Assembly (NCBI RefSeq): GCF_003590945.1
Contig: NZ_QYUK01000011.1
Location: 1,392,001 to 1,456,000, forward strand
Origin: Oleomonas cavernae
GTDB lineage: Bacteria > Pseudomonadota > Alphaproteobacteria > Zavarziniales > Zavarziniaceae
Length of the DNA stretch: 64,000 bases
Direction: 5' to 3'
Position numbers and translations under genes: made by a program
The notes under the pieces: generated by a model
Told to the model about the DNA's origin: nothing
The model's database searches: none
The model's input: the letters and a program-made list of their open reading frames with translations, nothing else
Shown: one piece after another, positions 7,614 through 16,868 of the stretch
How the letters are laid out: each line of letters begins with the position of its first letter
How positions within the stretch are numbered: position 1 is the stretch's first letter

Positions 7614-10271
7614 ATGGCCGTTGACGTGTCCTACTCCCTGGTCCAGCAGGGGAACACCGAGTTTCTTTCCTTCGGCACATCGGCCAATGCGGATGTGGTC
7701 GGTTATGCCGATGGCGGCTTTGCCGTCGTGGCGGATTTCCCCGGCACTGCCGAGTCGACCCTCGTCACTTACAGCAGCCTCGGCAACCCGAGCGGCCAGT
7801 TCTTCCTCGACATGCTCGATCCGGCGGTGTCCCGGCTCGGTAATGGCGACGTCGTCATGGCGGCGGCGACCACGACGGACATCCAGGTCCTGATCGGCGA
7901 GGCGAACGGCGGCGCCATCGTCACCAGCGGTTCCATCAGCTTCTCGGGCGGCAGCGCCACGGACGTCGCCGGCCTCAAGGACGGCAGCAACCGCTATGTC
8001 GTCGCAAACCAGATCGAATTCGGCGGCTCGGACCGCGACATCCGGGTGACCATCGTCGACGGCATCAGCGTCGTCCTCAGTTTCCAGGTCGACGCCTCGA
8101 CGGCCGATGACCGGGCCCCCAGCATCGCCGCCCTGAACGACGGCGGCTTTGCCGTCGCCTGGGAGCGTCATGCCGGCGCCGAGACCGAGGTCTGGTACGC
8201 GGTCTACGAAGCCGGCGGCGCCGTCCGCAAGGCGCCGACGCTGCTCGATACCGATGGCACGATCAACCAGCATCCCAGCGTCACCGCGCTGGCCTCGGGC
8301 GGCTTTGTCGTTGCCTATGAGGACAACGAGTTTTTCGGCCAGCCCATCGGCATCAATCACCTGCAATTCTCGGCCGCAGGCGATGCCGTGGCCAGCTATC
8401 TCGGCGGGTCGATCTTCGCCGACAGCACCGATCCCAGTGCCACCACCCTGTCCAACGGCCTGCTGCTGACCAGCTTCACGGCGGCGGGGAACATCAGGGC
8501 CAGCCTCTTCGATCCGGCGGCTGGAAACCCGTTCCTGACCGATCTCGTCGATCCCTTCGTGATCGCGGGCAGCGGGGATGCCGAAACCCAGTCCGCCGTC
8601 TCCGCCCTGAACCTTGCGCGTGTCGTCGCGACCTACAAGTTGAACGACACTTTCATTGCCGAAGCCGTCTTCCAGCTGGAACGCACCACCTCGGGCGACG
8701 GGGATGCCAATGTGCTTGCGGGCGACGAGGCGGTCGACCGCATGTTCGGCGGCGGTGGCAACGACACGCTGGACGGCGGCGCCAACAATGACCGGCTCGA
8801 CGGTCAGGCCGGCGCCGACACGATGACCGGCGGCACGGGCGACGACGAATATGGCGTCGACGATGCCGGCGATGTGGTCGTCGAGGTTTCGGGCGGCGGC
8901 GACGATACGGTCAGGAGCGCCATCGACTACACGCTAGGCGCCAATCTGGAGCGTCTGATCCTGGAGGGCGGCGCCCTCGAGGGCATTGGCAACAGCCTGG
9001 CCAACGCCATCACCGGCAATGCCCTGGCCAATATCCTCAATGGCGGGCGCGGCGCCGACACCATGTCCGGCGGCAGCGGCAACGACATCTATGTCGTCGA
9101 CAACCTGGGAGACCAGGTCGTCGAGGGCGCCGGCGAGGGCATCGACCTCGTGCAGAGCTCGGCCACCCACACGCTTTCCGCCAATGTCGAGAACCTGCGC
9201 CTGACCGGCACTGCCTCGACGACCGGCACGGGTAACGCGCTCGATAACGGCATGACCGGCAACACCGCCGCCAACCGCCTGTTCGGCCTGGCCGGCATCG
9301 ACACGATCGGCGGCGGGGCCGGCAACGACACGCTCGAGGGCGGCGACGACGACGACGTTCTTTCGGGTGACGCGGGCGACGACACGCTGCTGGGGCAGGC
9401 CGGCAACGATACGCTCGATGGCGGCACCGGCAACGACAGCATGCGCGGCGGCACCGGCGACGACATCTACATCGTGGATTCGGTCGGCGATACGATCACC
9501 GAGGCCGGCGGCGGCGGCTTCGACACGGTGCGCAGCACCGTCAGCTTCACCCTGGGGAGCGGCCTGGACACCCTGGAACTGGTCACCAGCCAGGCGGTGG
9601 ACGGCACCGGCAACAGCCTTGCCAACACCATCACCGGCGGCGCCGGCGCCAATGTCCTGTCGGGCCTGGGCGGGGCCGACGCGCTGATCGGCAATTCGGG
9701 CAGCGATACGCTGGACGGCGGCACGGGTGCCGACACGATGACAGGCAATGCCGGCAACGACACCTATGTGGTCGACAATGCGGGCGACGCCGTCATCGAA
9801 GGGGCGAGCGGCGGCACCGACACGACCCGCGCCGGCATCAGCTACACCCTCACCGCCAATGTCGAAAACCTGGTGCAGACCGGCGCCGGCAACATCGCCG
9901 GCACGGGCAACAGCCTGGCCAACAGCCTCACCGGCAACAGCGGCGCCAACGCCTTGAACGGCGCCGACGGCAAGGACACGATCGACGGCAGGGCCGGGGC
10001 GGACACCCTCACCGGCGGGGCCGGCAACGACGTGTTCGTCTTCGAGGCGGAGCAGGCGAACGGCGATACGGTGATCGATTTCGACGGCAACGGCGCCTCG
10101 GCCGGGGACAGCCTGCGTTTCACCGGCTACGGCACGGCCGAGGATGGCGCTCTCTTCATCCAGCTCAATGCCACGCAATGGCTGATCGTCTCCTTCGGCG
10201 GCGGCATCCAGGACACCATCACTTTCGCCAACGCCGCCGCCATCCACGCCAGCGACTTCGTCTTCGTCTAA
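7614..10271 (+). CDS. RTX calcium-binding secreted protein
   Basis: 885 residues. Residues 1 to about 350 form a repetitive beta-rich domain with repeats like DGGFAVVADF, NDGGFAVAWE and SGGFVVAYEDN. Residues about 360-840 carry many glycine/aspartate nonapeptides of the GGxGxDxLx type (for example GGGGNDTLDGG, GGSGNDIYVVDN). These alternate with YTLGANLERL-like segments typical of bacterial RTX proteins. Such repeats bind calcium outside the cell, and the C-terminus (DTITFANAAAIHASDFVFV) resembles a type I secretion signal. There is no N-terminal Sec signal, as expected for that route. No catalytic domain was recognised, so it may be a surface-layer, adhesion or matrix protein. No type I exporter genes are nearby. 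An ATG with a GGGGA site 8 bases upstream sets the start. Confidence 0.85.
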   Translation: MAVDVSYSLVQQGNTEFLSFGTSANADVVGYADGGFAVVADFPGTAESTLVTYSSLGNPSGQFFLDMLDPAVSRLGNGDVVMAAATTTDIQVLIGEANGGAIVTSGSISFSGGSATDVAGLKDGSNRYVVANQIEFGGSDRDIRVTIVDGISVVLSFQVDASTADDRAPSIAALNDGGFAVAWERHAGAETEVWYAVYEAGGAVRKAPTLLDTDGTINQHPSVTALASGGFVVAYEDNEFFGQPIGINHLQFSAAGDAVASYLGGSIFADSTDPSATTLSNGLLLTSFTAAGNIRASLFDPAAGNPFLTDLVDPFVIAGSGDAETQSAVSALNLARVVATYKLNDTFIAEAVFQLERTTSGDGDANVLAGDEAVDRMFGGGGNDTLDGGANNDRLDGQAGADTMTGGTGDDEYGVDDAGDVVVEVSGGGDDTVRSAIDYTLGANLERLILEGGALEGIGNSLANAITGNALANILNGGRGADTMSGGSGNDIYVVDNLGDQVVEGAGEGIDLVQSSATHTLSANVENLRLTGTASTTGTGNALDNGMTGNTAANRLFGLAGIDTIGGGAGNDTLEGGDDDDVLSGDAGDDTLLGQAGNDTLDGGTGNDSMRGGTGDDIYIVDSVGDTITEAGGGGFDTVRSTVSFTLGSGLDTLELVTSQAVDGTGNSLANTITGGAGANVLSGLGGADALIGNSGSDTLDGGTGADTMTGNAGNDTYVVDNAGDAVIEGASGGTDTTRAGISYTLTANVENLVQTGAGNIAGTGNSLANSLTGNSGANALNGADGKDTIDGRAGADTLTGGAGNDVFVFEAEQANGDTVIDFDGNGASAGDSLRFTGYGTAEDGALFIQLNATQWLIVSFGGGIQDTITFANAAAIHASDFVFV

Positions 10272-10275
10272 GTGT

Positions 10276-10308
10276 CCGCCGCCAAACGGGGACCACCCCT
10301 TGCGGCGG
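10276..10308 (+). terminator. Stem-loop just after the RTX gene
   Basis: Arms CCGCCGC (10276-10282) and GCGGCGG (10302-10308) enclose a second small stem (GGGG/CCCC), beginning 5 bases after the RTX stop. There is no following T-run, so it is not a textbook intrinsic terminator. It may act as a 3' stabilising or Rho-assisted end. Confidence 0.35.
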
Positions 10309-10482
10309 GGGTCAATCAGGATTAATCGATTCCGTAACGGCGTGCGTCGTTGCGGTGTCGGATCACCGGGCAACCCGTCGCGTAAAGCTCAACTATCGCG
10401 CGACCCGCGCTGACACCTTCCGCCGAATGCCCTCGGAAAGCGCCCAGCCGAACCATCGTGCGTGTTCAATTCGGGGGAAATC

Positions 10483-10857
10483 ATGACCAGATTCATGGCA
10501 CTGGGGCTCGGCGCCCTGGTTTCTTTCGCCGTCGCCGCGGCCGGCTCGGCCGCCGGCGCGCAGGAGGCCGGTAAACCGATCCTGAGCGGGATGGTCGCCG
10601 AGAACGACCCGCCGGTCCAACTGGTGCGCGACGCCTTGACCTCGTTCCAGCGAACCCACGGCCGCTGGCCGTCCAGCCTCGACGAGCTGGCCGCCTATGC
10701 CGGCGAGCGCGGTCACCCGATCGACTTCGCCGCCTTCTCGGCAACCCGCTATGCGGTGCAGCAGGCCAATGGCGCCTTGGTTGCCCTGTTCGAGTTCACG
10801 GCGGCCGGCTCGAACGCCAGCGGCGCCTTCGCCGTCGCCGTCTACGATATCCGTTGA
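10483..10857 (+). CDS. Small exported protein of unknown function
   Basis: 124 residues. The N-terminus MTRFMALGLGALVSFAVAAAGSAAGAQ is a Sec signal peptide with a likely cut after AGA or GAQ, so the mature protein of about 100 residues is periplasmic. The mature part contains DALTSFQRTHGRWPSSLDEL, a pattern seen in pseudopilin-like and other small exported proteins, but no family could be assigned. I chose the ATG at 10483, 5 bases after a GGGGGAA site, over a GTG at 10462. A lipoprotein gene starts 12 bp downstream, so the two are probably co-expressed. Confidence 0.65.
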   Translation: MTRFMALGLGALVSFAVAAAGSAAGAQEAGKPILSGMVAENDPPVQLVRDALTSFQRTHGRWPSSLDELAAYAGERGHPIDFAAFSATRYAVQQANGALVALFEFTAAGSNASGAFAVAVYDIR

Positions 10858-10868
10858 AGGAGGCCGCC

Positions 10869-11501
10869 ATGCGCATCGGCAAATTCGGGCGCTTCAGCGC
10901 GCCCTTGTTCGCGGCGACTGTCCTCGCCAGCTGCATCGAACCGCCGGCCTCGCCACCGGCGCCACCCCCACCGCCGCCGCCCCCGGCGGTCGAAGCGCCG
11001 CCGGCCAAGCCGCTGAACCTGGACGCGGTGGACAAGGCGGTCTCGAAGGCTTCCAGCGATACCGGCGGCACCACGATCTACACCAATGTCTTCAACTTGT
11101 CGGGCGGCAGCTGCGTGGAGGCCTCGACCCGGCGCGGCCAGGCGATCGCCAACAATCTCCAGACCCTGAAGAACAATGGCGACATTCCGGCCGACCACAC
11201 CATCAAAGTCTATACCTACAGCGGTTACCGCGTGCCCGGCTTTGCCGACGCCAGCATCCACACCTACACGGTGACGCAGATTCAGGGGCCGAACGGCAGG
11301 CCCGTGGCGACCTGGATCTCCGACAACTACCTGGGCCCCAATTCGGTGACCCGGAAGCCGGGCGACGGCGGTTACAGCGACTGGACCGATACCATGACCC
11401 AGGACGTGACGCCGCCCACGCCCGGCGGCGGCCCGCCACCCCGGCGGGACGGCGGCGGGGGTGGCGGTGGGGGCGGCGGCGGTGGGGGCGGCGGTGACTG
11501 A
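10869..11501 (+). CDS. Putative lipoprotein with Pro-rich and poly-Gly segments
   Basis: 210 residues. A lipobox (TVLASC, Cys22) ends a hydrophobic signal, so lipid anchoring is expected. A proline-rich spacer of about 25 residues follows, then a globular part of about 130 residues (NVFNLSGGSCVEASTRRGQA, VYTYSGYRVPGFADASIHTY) with no known family. The C-terminus is an uninterrupted run of about 15 glycines ending in Asp. The ATG follows a strong AAGGAGG site (10857-10863). The 3' end overlaps the GTG of the DUF1513-like gene by 8 bases. The glycine tract is encoded by GGN runs that could slip during replication, so the tail length may vary or be mis-sequenced. Confidence 0.65.
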   Translation: MRIGKFGRFSAPLFAATVLASCIEPPASPPAPPPPPPPPAVEAPPAKPLNLDAVDKAVSKASSDTGGTTIYTNVFNLSGGSCVEASTRRGQAIANNLQTLKNNGDIPADHTIKVYTYSGYRVPGFADASIHTYTVTQIQGPNGRPVATWISDNYLGPNSVTRKPGDGGYSDWTDTMTQDVTPPTPGGGPPPRRDGGGGGGGGGGGGGGGD

Positions 11502-12793
11502 CCCCGTCCCGCCTCCTGCCTTCACCCGCCGGGCGGCACTGAAAGCGGCGGCTGGCCTTGGCGCCACGGCCCTGGGCCTGGGGGGAGCGGCCCGCAGCCT
11601 TGCCGGGGCCGCCCGCCCCGCCTGTACGTGCCGGGCTACCGGACGGCGCAAGCGGCGGAGGACGGCCGCCTGATCGTCGATCTGCCGGGCGTGTCCCGGG
11701 TGCCCGCGGGCTGGACCGGGCCGCGCACGCTGTTGTCGGTGGTCGACCTGGCCTTCCCGAGGCACCGCCGAAACGGGCGGCGTTTCCGGTGCGCGGGCAT
11801 GGCGTCACCCTGATGCCGGCGGCTGGCGTGGGCATCCTCGCCGGCATGGAAGGCGACACGGTCGTCAGCTTCGACCTGGAGACCCTCGACCTTGTCGCCA
11901 TGGTGCGTCCGGCCCGGCCCGGCTGGCTCTTCGGCGGCCATCCGATCCCCCTGCCCGACGGCCGCCACGTCGCCGTCGCCGAGCGTGCGCCAGCCGATCC
12001 GGCCACGGGCGACACCGGCGCCGACCTCGCCCGCCTTGCCGGCCGGGTGGTCATCCGCGATGCCGCCTCGCTGGCCCCGGTTAGCGATTTTTCGAGCTAT
12101 GGCCTGCGGCCGCACGACATGCAGGTGACGGGCGACCACCGCCATCTGGTGATCGCCAACTACGGCAGTACCGTCGCCGCCGATGCGGTGGCAGGCCAGC
12201 CGGTCATCCCCCACGTGGTCGCCCCCTGCGCGACGATCGTCGAGCTGTCGTCCGGCCGGCTGGTCGATCGCATCGCCGGCGCCGATCCGGCCGTCGAGTT
12301 GCGTCACCTGGTGGCGCCCTCGCTCGACCGCATCTTCGGGGTGACGGCCAGGGTGGTTCCGGCCGCCCCCGGCGCGGGCAGCGAGCGCGACCCCGCCGCC
12401 GAGCCGGGCCTCGACTATGCCCCGGCCCTGCCACTGAAAATCGTCGGCCGCCAGGCCCGCCCGCTGATGGCCGATCAGGCGGACCTGGCCCGCCACGGCC
12501 TCTCGATCGCCGCCAATCCGGCCGCCGACGAAATCCTCGTCACCTTCCCTGCCCGCCATCTGATCGCGGTTTTCGACGGCGCGACCGGCAACACCAGGAA
12601 GCTCATCCGCACCGATGCGCTGGGCCTGCATTGGCCCTGCGGCCTGGCCCTGTCGCCCGACGGCGGCAGTTGGTACGTTACCGGTTACTGGGAGGGCATC
12701 ATGACCCTGCGCGCCGACAACCATGCCCTGGCGGGGATTGCCGCCCTGCCCGCCTGGTGGGGCCACAGCCACATGGTGGTGGCCGGCGCCTGA
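11494..12793 (+). CDS. DUF1513-like Tat-exported protein (two apparent frameshifts)
   Basis: About 433 residues once two single-base losses are allowed for. The first frame (GTG at 11494) gives a twin-arginine signal, FTRRAALKAAAGLGATALGL. The next frame (about 11627-11760) gives LYVPGYRTAQAAEDGRLIVD and following residues. The third frame (about 11760 to the stop at 12793) holds the body, with FGGHPIPLPDGRHVAVAER, LRPHDMQVTGDHRHLVIANY and WPCGLALSPDGGSWYVTGYW. The last three are beta-propeller-like repeats that resemble DUF1513 proteins, whose function is unknown. The breaks map near 11610-11625 (GCCCGCCCCGCC) and 11758-11765 (TTCCCGAGG). Both need one added base, which fits sequencing error. 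The GTG overlaps the upstream lipoprotein stop, so the genes are coupled. Confidence 0.6.
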
Positions 12794-12800
12794 GCGCCGG

Positions 12801-13607
12801 TCAGGCCGTCCGGGCCACGATGATGCGGACCAGCGAGCGGCCGTTGGGCCGGTGGCTTTGCACATCACCGAAACCGGCCCGGCGGAGGTGAGCGACGGCA
12901 TCGGCATCGGTGGCAAAATGAATGGCAGCCCCGCTGCGGGAGATGACGCGCAGCCCCGCAGCCCCCGCCCTGGCCACCAGCCGCATCAGCGCCCGGTCCG
13001 GCACGGGGTAGGTTTCGGTCAGATAGGTGCCGGCCGGGAAGTGCTTCAGCGCGGCTACCAGGCGGCGCCAGAATCCGTCTGCGACAGGCAGCTGGAAATA
13101 GTTCATCAGGCCTTCGGTGATGACGGCGATCGGCCGGCCTCGGTCGAAGGCGGCGGCCAGCACCGCCTCCAGGCTGTGCTGACCCTCGGCCGCCAGGATG
13201 TCGATCGGCACCACCTTGTGTTCGGGCGACAGGCCTTCGACCTTGGCGAGCAGGGCCGATTTGGTCGCGGCCATCCGGGGCAGGTCGGCCTCGACATAGC
13301 GGATGCCCGGATGGCTTTGCGAGAAGCGATAGCCGCGGGCGGACAGGCCGCAGGCGATCTCCAACACCTGGGTTGCCGGCGCGCCGTCGAGGATCTCGCC
13401 CAGCAGCCGGTCCATGGTGGTGTGGCGCTCGACCAGCATGGCGTGCAGGTTGGTGCCCAGCAGCACCCTGCCCGCCCGTTCCGCCGGCGCCATGGCGCGG
13501 TACATGGCCTCGCCGGCACCGGTCTTCAGTTGCGGCAGGGAGAGCCCGTGTTCCTGCCAGGTCTGCGCCGTGTAGTGCGCCGTGAAACTGATCGACGAAC
13601 TGTCCAC
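12801..13607 (-). CDS. Class I SAM-dependent methyltransferase, LCM-like
   Basis: 268 residues. The SAM-binding motif I is VLEIACGLSARGYRFS (residues about 91-106). It is followed by the acidic loop YVEADLPRMAATK and the post-motif AVITEGLMNYFQL. These match the leucine carboxyl methyltransferase/Tcmp-type group in which motif I is followed by an ARG-like turn. Bacterial members of this group methylate various carboxyl or hydroxyl groups, and the substrate is not deducible here. Cytoplasmic. It ends 7 bp from the stop of the DUF1513-like gene (convergent) and is divergent from the VOC gene. Confidence 0.7.
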   Translation of the reverse strand: MDSSSISFTAHYTAQTWQEHGLSLPQLKTGAGEAMYRAMAPAERAGRVLLGTNLHAMLVERHTTMDRLLGEILDGAPATQVLEIACGLSARGYRFSQSHPGIRYVEADLPRMAATKSALLAKVEGLSPEHKVVPIDILAAEGQHSLEAVLAAAFDRGRPIAVITEGLMNYFQLPVADGFWRRLVAALKHFPAGTYLTETYPVPDRALMRLVARAGAAGLRVISRSGAAIHFATDADAVAHLRRAGFGDVQSHRPNGRSLVRIIVARTA

Positions 13608-13682
13608 CCTTGCTCTCCCCGGGTCTGTTGCGGCCGCTGCCGAAGGCCATCAAGCTAAAGCCAACAAGCCCGGGAGCCCAGG

Positions 13683-14063
13683 ATGATCGATCACGTTTCC
13701 ATCGCGGTCAGCGACCTTGCCAGGAGCACCGCCTTCTACGAGCAGGTGCTGGCGCCGCTGGGCCTCACGCTGATGGTTCCCTTCGAGGACAGGTCGGGCT
13801 TCGGCAAGCGCTATCCCGAATTCTGGCTGAACCTGCGGCCGGGCCTTGCCCCGGTGCCGCGCGACACCGGCATCCACATCTGCCTGCGCGCGCCCTCGGA
13901 CGAGGCGGTCAGCGCGTTCCACGCCGCGGCGCTGGCGAATGGCGGCGCCGATGCGGGCGAGCCCGGCCCGCGGCTAGCCGCCATGACCACCTATTTCGGC
14001 GCCTTCATCTTCGACCCCGACGGCAACAAGCTGGAAGCCGTGTGCTTCCCGAAGGCCGAATGA
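13683..14063 (+). CDS. VOC/glyoxalase-family protein
   Basis: 126 residues forming a single vicinal-oxygen-chelate unit: MIDHVSIAVSDLARSTAFYE at the start, a central HICLRAPS strand and the terminal FDPDGNKLEAVCF. His4, a mid-chain His (HICLR) and Glu near the end (LEAV) are the usual metal ligands of this fold. It belongs to the broad glyoxalase/bleomycin-resistance/dioxygenase group, so the reaction cannot be fixed. An ATG after CCAGG sets the start. mazG begins 31 bp downstream on the same strand. Confidence 0.75.
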   Translation: MIDHVSIAVSDLARSTAFYEQVLAPLGLTLMVPFEDRSGFGKRYPEFWLNLRPGLAPVPRDTGIHICLRAPSDEAVSAFHAAALANGGADAGEPGPRLAAMTTYFGAFIFDPDGNKLEAVCFPKAE

Positions 14064-14094
14064 CATGGCGGGACCATGCCGATAATCTAGCGCC

Positions 14095-14892
14095 ATGTCC
14101 GAGTCCGATCCCGCCAAGGCCCTGGCCGACCTTCTCGCCCTGATGGCGCGCCTGCGCGATCCCAAGGACGGTTGTCCGTGGGATGCGGTGCAGACGTTCG
14201 AAACCATCGCGCCCTATACGATCGAGGAGGCCTATGAGGTGGCCGACGCGATCACCCGGGGCGACATGGGCGAGCTCAAGGAAGAATTGGGCGACCTGCT
14301 GTTCCAGGTCGTCTTCCATGCCCGCATGGCGCAGGAGGCCGGGCATTTCGCGTTCGCCGACGTGGCCCAGGCGATCACCGCCAAGATGGTCGCCCGCCAC
14401 CCGCACGTCTACGGCGACGCGCAAGCCCACGATGCCGCCCTGTGGGAGGAGCGCAAGGCGGCGGAGCGGGCGGCAAAATCCAAGGGCGGCCTGCTGGACG
14501 ATGTCCCCCTGGCCCTGCCCGCCCTGCTGCGCGCGGTGAAACTGCAGAAGCGGGCCGCCCGCATCGGCTTCGACTGGCCCGACCTCGTCCCCGTCCTCGA
14601 CAAGCTCGAGGAGGAGATCCAGGAGCTGAAGGCCGAGATCGCCGCCAAGGCGCCGGTCGCGCGCCTGGAGGACGAGTTGGGCGACGTGCTGTTCGTCATC
14701 GCCAACGTGGCGCGGCACTTAGGCGTGGAGCCGGAATCCGCCCTGCGCTCGACCAATGCCAAGTTCGAGCGGCGCTTCCGCCATATCGAGATGCGCCTGG
14801 CCGAACAGGGCCTGGCCGGGCGCCAGGCCCTCGACCTGCTCGACGCCCTGTGGGACGAGGCCAAGGCCGAGGAACGCAAGGCCGCGGAATAG
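14095..14892 (+). CDS. mazG: Nucleoside triphosphate pyrophosphohydrolase MazG
   Basis: 265 residues, the normal length for two-domain MazG, which hydrolyses (d)NTPs to NMP and pyrophosphate. The N-terminal domain has CPWDAVQTFETIAPYTIEEA and ELKEELGDLLFQVVFHARMA, including the magnesium-binding EExxE...D arrangement. The C-terminal copy has FDWPDLVPVLDKLEEEIQEL and LEDELGDVLFVIANVARHLG. It is a housecleaning enzyme in the cytoplasm. In many alphaproteobacteria mazG is next to hflX. Here an RTX gene, a GST gene and a hydrolase gene lie between them. The stop is only 5 bp from the convergent RTX gene. Confidence 0.92.
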   Translation: MSESDPAKALADLLALMARLRDPKDGCPWDAVQTFETIAPYTIEEAYEVADAITRGDMGELKEELGDLLFQVVFHARMAQEAGHFAFADVAQAITAKMVARHPHVYGDAQAHDAALWEERKAAERAAKSKGGLLDDVPLALPALLRAVKLQKRAARIGFDWPDLVPVLDKLEEEIQELKAEIAAKAPVARLEDELGDVLFVIANVARHLGVEPESALRSTNAKFERRFRHIEMRLAEQGLAGRQALDLLDALWDEAKAEERKAAE

Positions 14893-14897
14893 GCCGC

Positions 14898-16706
14898 CTA
14901 AGCGAAGATGAAATCGGCGCTGGTCAGGTTGGCCGGCAGGAAGTTCTCCAGCCGCACGGAATCCCCGGCCGTGTTGAAGGTGATCAGCGTATCGCTGTCG
15001 CCGTGGTATTCGCCGCCGGCCGCGGTCATTTCCGCCAGGGAGTGATAGCCGAAGCCGGAGACGTCGATCTTGTCGTGACCATCCGTGAAGTCGAAGATCT
15101 TGTCGCGGCCCGAGCCGGCCGCGAAGGTGAAGACATCGTTGCCGCCGCCGCCGGTGAACTCGTCCGCCCGGATGCCGCCGGTGATGCGGTCGGCGCCCGA
15201 ACCGCCGGTGATGGTGAAGATCTTGATCCGGCTGAGGTGCAGGGTGCCGTCGCCGCCATTGACCGAGACGTCGAGAACGGTGCTGCCCACGCGCGTGAAG
15301 ACGACGGGTGTCGTATAGGCCGAAAGATCGATGATCCCGTGGTCGCTGCCGCCGCCGCCGTCCCAGGAATGATGGCCGGTGGGCAGTTGCATGAAGGTGA
15401 TGTCGTCATCTCCCGCACCGGTGCGCAGGCGCAGCACCTCGATATTGGTGAAGCTGGTGCCACCGACCAGGTGATTGACGATCCCCGCACCGAACTGGAC
15501 GGAGAGGATTACATCCTCGACGCTCGCGGAAACGTCGAGATCCAGTTCCTCCCTGCCCGTACCGCCGTCGATCGTATCGCCAAGGTCCGTACCGAAGGAA
15601 AAGCCGTCGTCCCCGGCACCGCCGTTCAGCACATCGGCCCCGCCTTCGCCGTCGAGCGAATCGCCGCCGTCGCCGCCGTTCAGCACATCGTCGCCGTTGC
15701 CGCCGCGCAGCAGATCGCCGCCGCCGCGGCCCTCGATCACATCGTTGCCGGCATAGCCCAGCAGGTAATCGCCGGCATTACTGCCGATCAGGGTATCGTC
15801 GCCGCCATGGCCGTGCAGCCAGATCGTACTGGCAGAAAGGTGACCGTCGAGGTAATCGTCGCCGGAGCCGGTTTCGAGATAGAGGCCGTCGAAGTTCTTG
15901 AACGTGGTTCCGTCCTGCAACTGGTTCAACTTGCCTGACGCGGGGTTGTAGACCAGGGTCAGGTCGATGGTGACATTCCAGCGGTAGAGCTCCAGAAAAT
16001 TGCCGCCGCGGCCGCCGTTGAGCACGTCGACGCCGCCGATATCGTGGATCAGGTCGTCGCCGTCGCCGCCGTTGATGTTGTTGTCGCCGCCATAGTCGGA
16101 AATGAAATCGCCGCCACCCCCGCCATTGATAATGCTGCCACTGCCCTCGACCCGGATATCGTCGCCGTACCTGGTACCGGTCAGGGTAACGGCCTCGATG
16201 CCCACGAGCTGGGTCACCTCCTCGTTGCCGATATAGCCGATGCCGCTTTCGAAATAGAGGCCGGCGCTGGCCTGCCCGTAGTTGAGGATGGCGCGGTCGA
16301 AGCCGTCGCCCCCGTCGTAGATGTCGCGGCCGCCCCGGCCATCCAGCACGTCGTCCCCCGCCCCGCCGAAAAGCTGATCGTCCCGCGTGCCGCCGATGAT
16401 GGTATTGTTCAGGTCGTTGCCGGTGAAGAAGCGGTTGCCCGACTTCGTGGCCGTCAGGTTTTCGACGTTTGCGCCCAGCGTATAGGTCAGCAGGCTGGTC
16501 TTGACGGTGTCGACGCCGGTGCTCGTCTCGTTTACGGTGTCGCCGGCATTGTCGACGATGTAGATGTCGTCGCCGCTGGCGCCGTAGAGCGCATCGGCCC
16601 CCTTGCCGCCGTCCAGCGTATCGTCGCCGGAGAGGCCGCGGAGGATGTCGTCGCCATCCGTGCCGGTCAGGAGATCGTCATCCCCGGTTCCATTGATCAC
16701 GGCCAT
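14898..16706 (-). CDS. Second RTX calcium-binding protein
   Basis: 602 residues from the ATG at 16706 (MAVINGTGDDDLLTG), which follows a GGGGGAA-like site. An in-frame ATG at 16808 would add 34 non-conserved residues. The protein is RTX nonapeptides almost from end to end (TGTDGDDILRGLSGDDTLDGG, GGAGDDVLDGRGG, GGNGDDVLNGGDGG and others), broken by short beta segments. The C-terminus (DSVRLENFLPANLTSADFIFA) is of the type found in type I secretion substrates. No enzyme domain was recognised. It differs from the first RTX protein by lacking the long N-terminal repeat domain. It is expected to be extracellular and calcium-folded, exported by a system outside the window. Confidence 0.85.
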   Translation of the reverse strand: MAVINGTGDDDLLTGTDGDDILRGLSGDDTLDGGKGADALYGASGDDIYIVDNAGDTVNETSTGVDTVKTSLLTYTLGANVENLTATKSGNRFFTGNDLNNTIIGGTRDDQLFGGAGDDVLDGRGGRDIYDGGDGFDRAILNYGQASAGLYFESGIGYIGNEEVTQLVGIEAVTLTGTRYGDDIRVEGSGSIINGGGGGDFISDYGGDNNINGGDGDDLIHDIGGVDVLNGGRGGNFLELYRWNVTIDLTLVYNPASGKLNQLQDGTTFKNFDGLYLETGSGDDYLDGHLSASTIWLHGHGGDDTLIGSNAGDYLLGYAGNDVIEGRGGGDLLRGGNGDDVLNGGDGGDSLDGEGGADVLNGGAGDDGFSFGTDLGDTIDGGTGREELDLDVSASVEDVILSVQFGAGIVNHLVGGTSFTNIEVLRLRTGAGDDDITFMQLPTGHHSWDGGGGSDHGIIDLSAYTTPVVFTRVGSTVLDVSVNGGDGTLHLSRIKIFTITGGSGADRITGGIRADEFTGGGGNDVFTFAAGSGRDKIFDFTDGHDKIDVSGFGYHSLAEMTAAGGEYHGDSDTLITFNTAGDSVRLENFLPANLTSADFIFA

Positions 16707-16868
16707 CACACGTTCCCCCGAACACGGCGCGCCCCGGCGCAACCAAGGCGCGATACTATAATCACAAGAGGTGCCCGAGGACAGAAGAACCAGAAGAGCC
16801 TGGATCACGTCGACGCTTGACGACCGGCGAAAAGAGTTCTTATTTTGTTCCTAACGGAGGAAGCCGAG

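Noticed and set aside
8700-10050. Dense tandem repeats that might suggest a CRISPR array or minisatellite
   Set aside because: The repeats are codon-phased and encode Gly/Asp nonapeptides of RTX type; there are no constant direct repeats with unique spacers.
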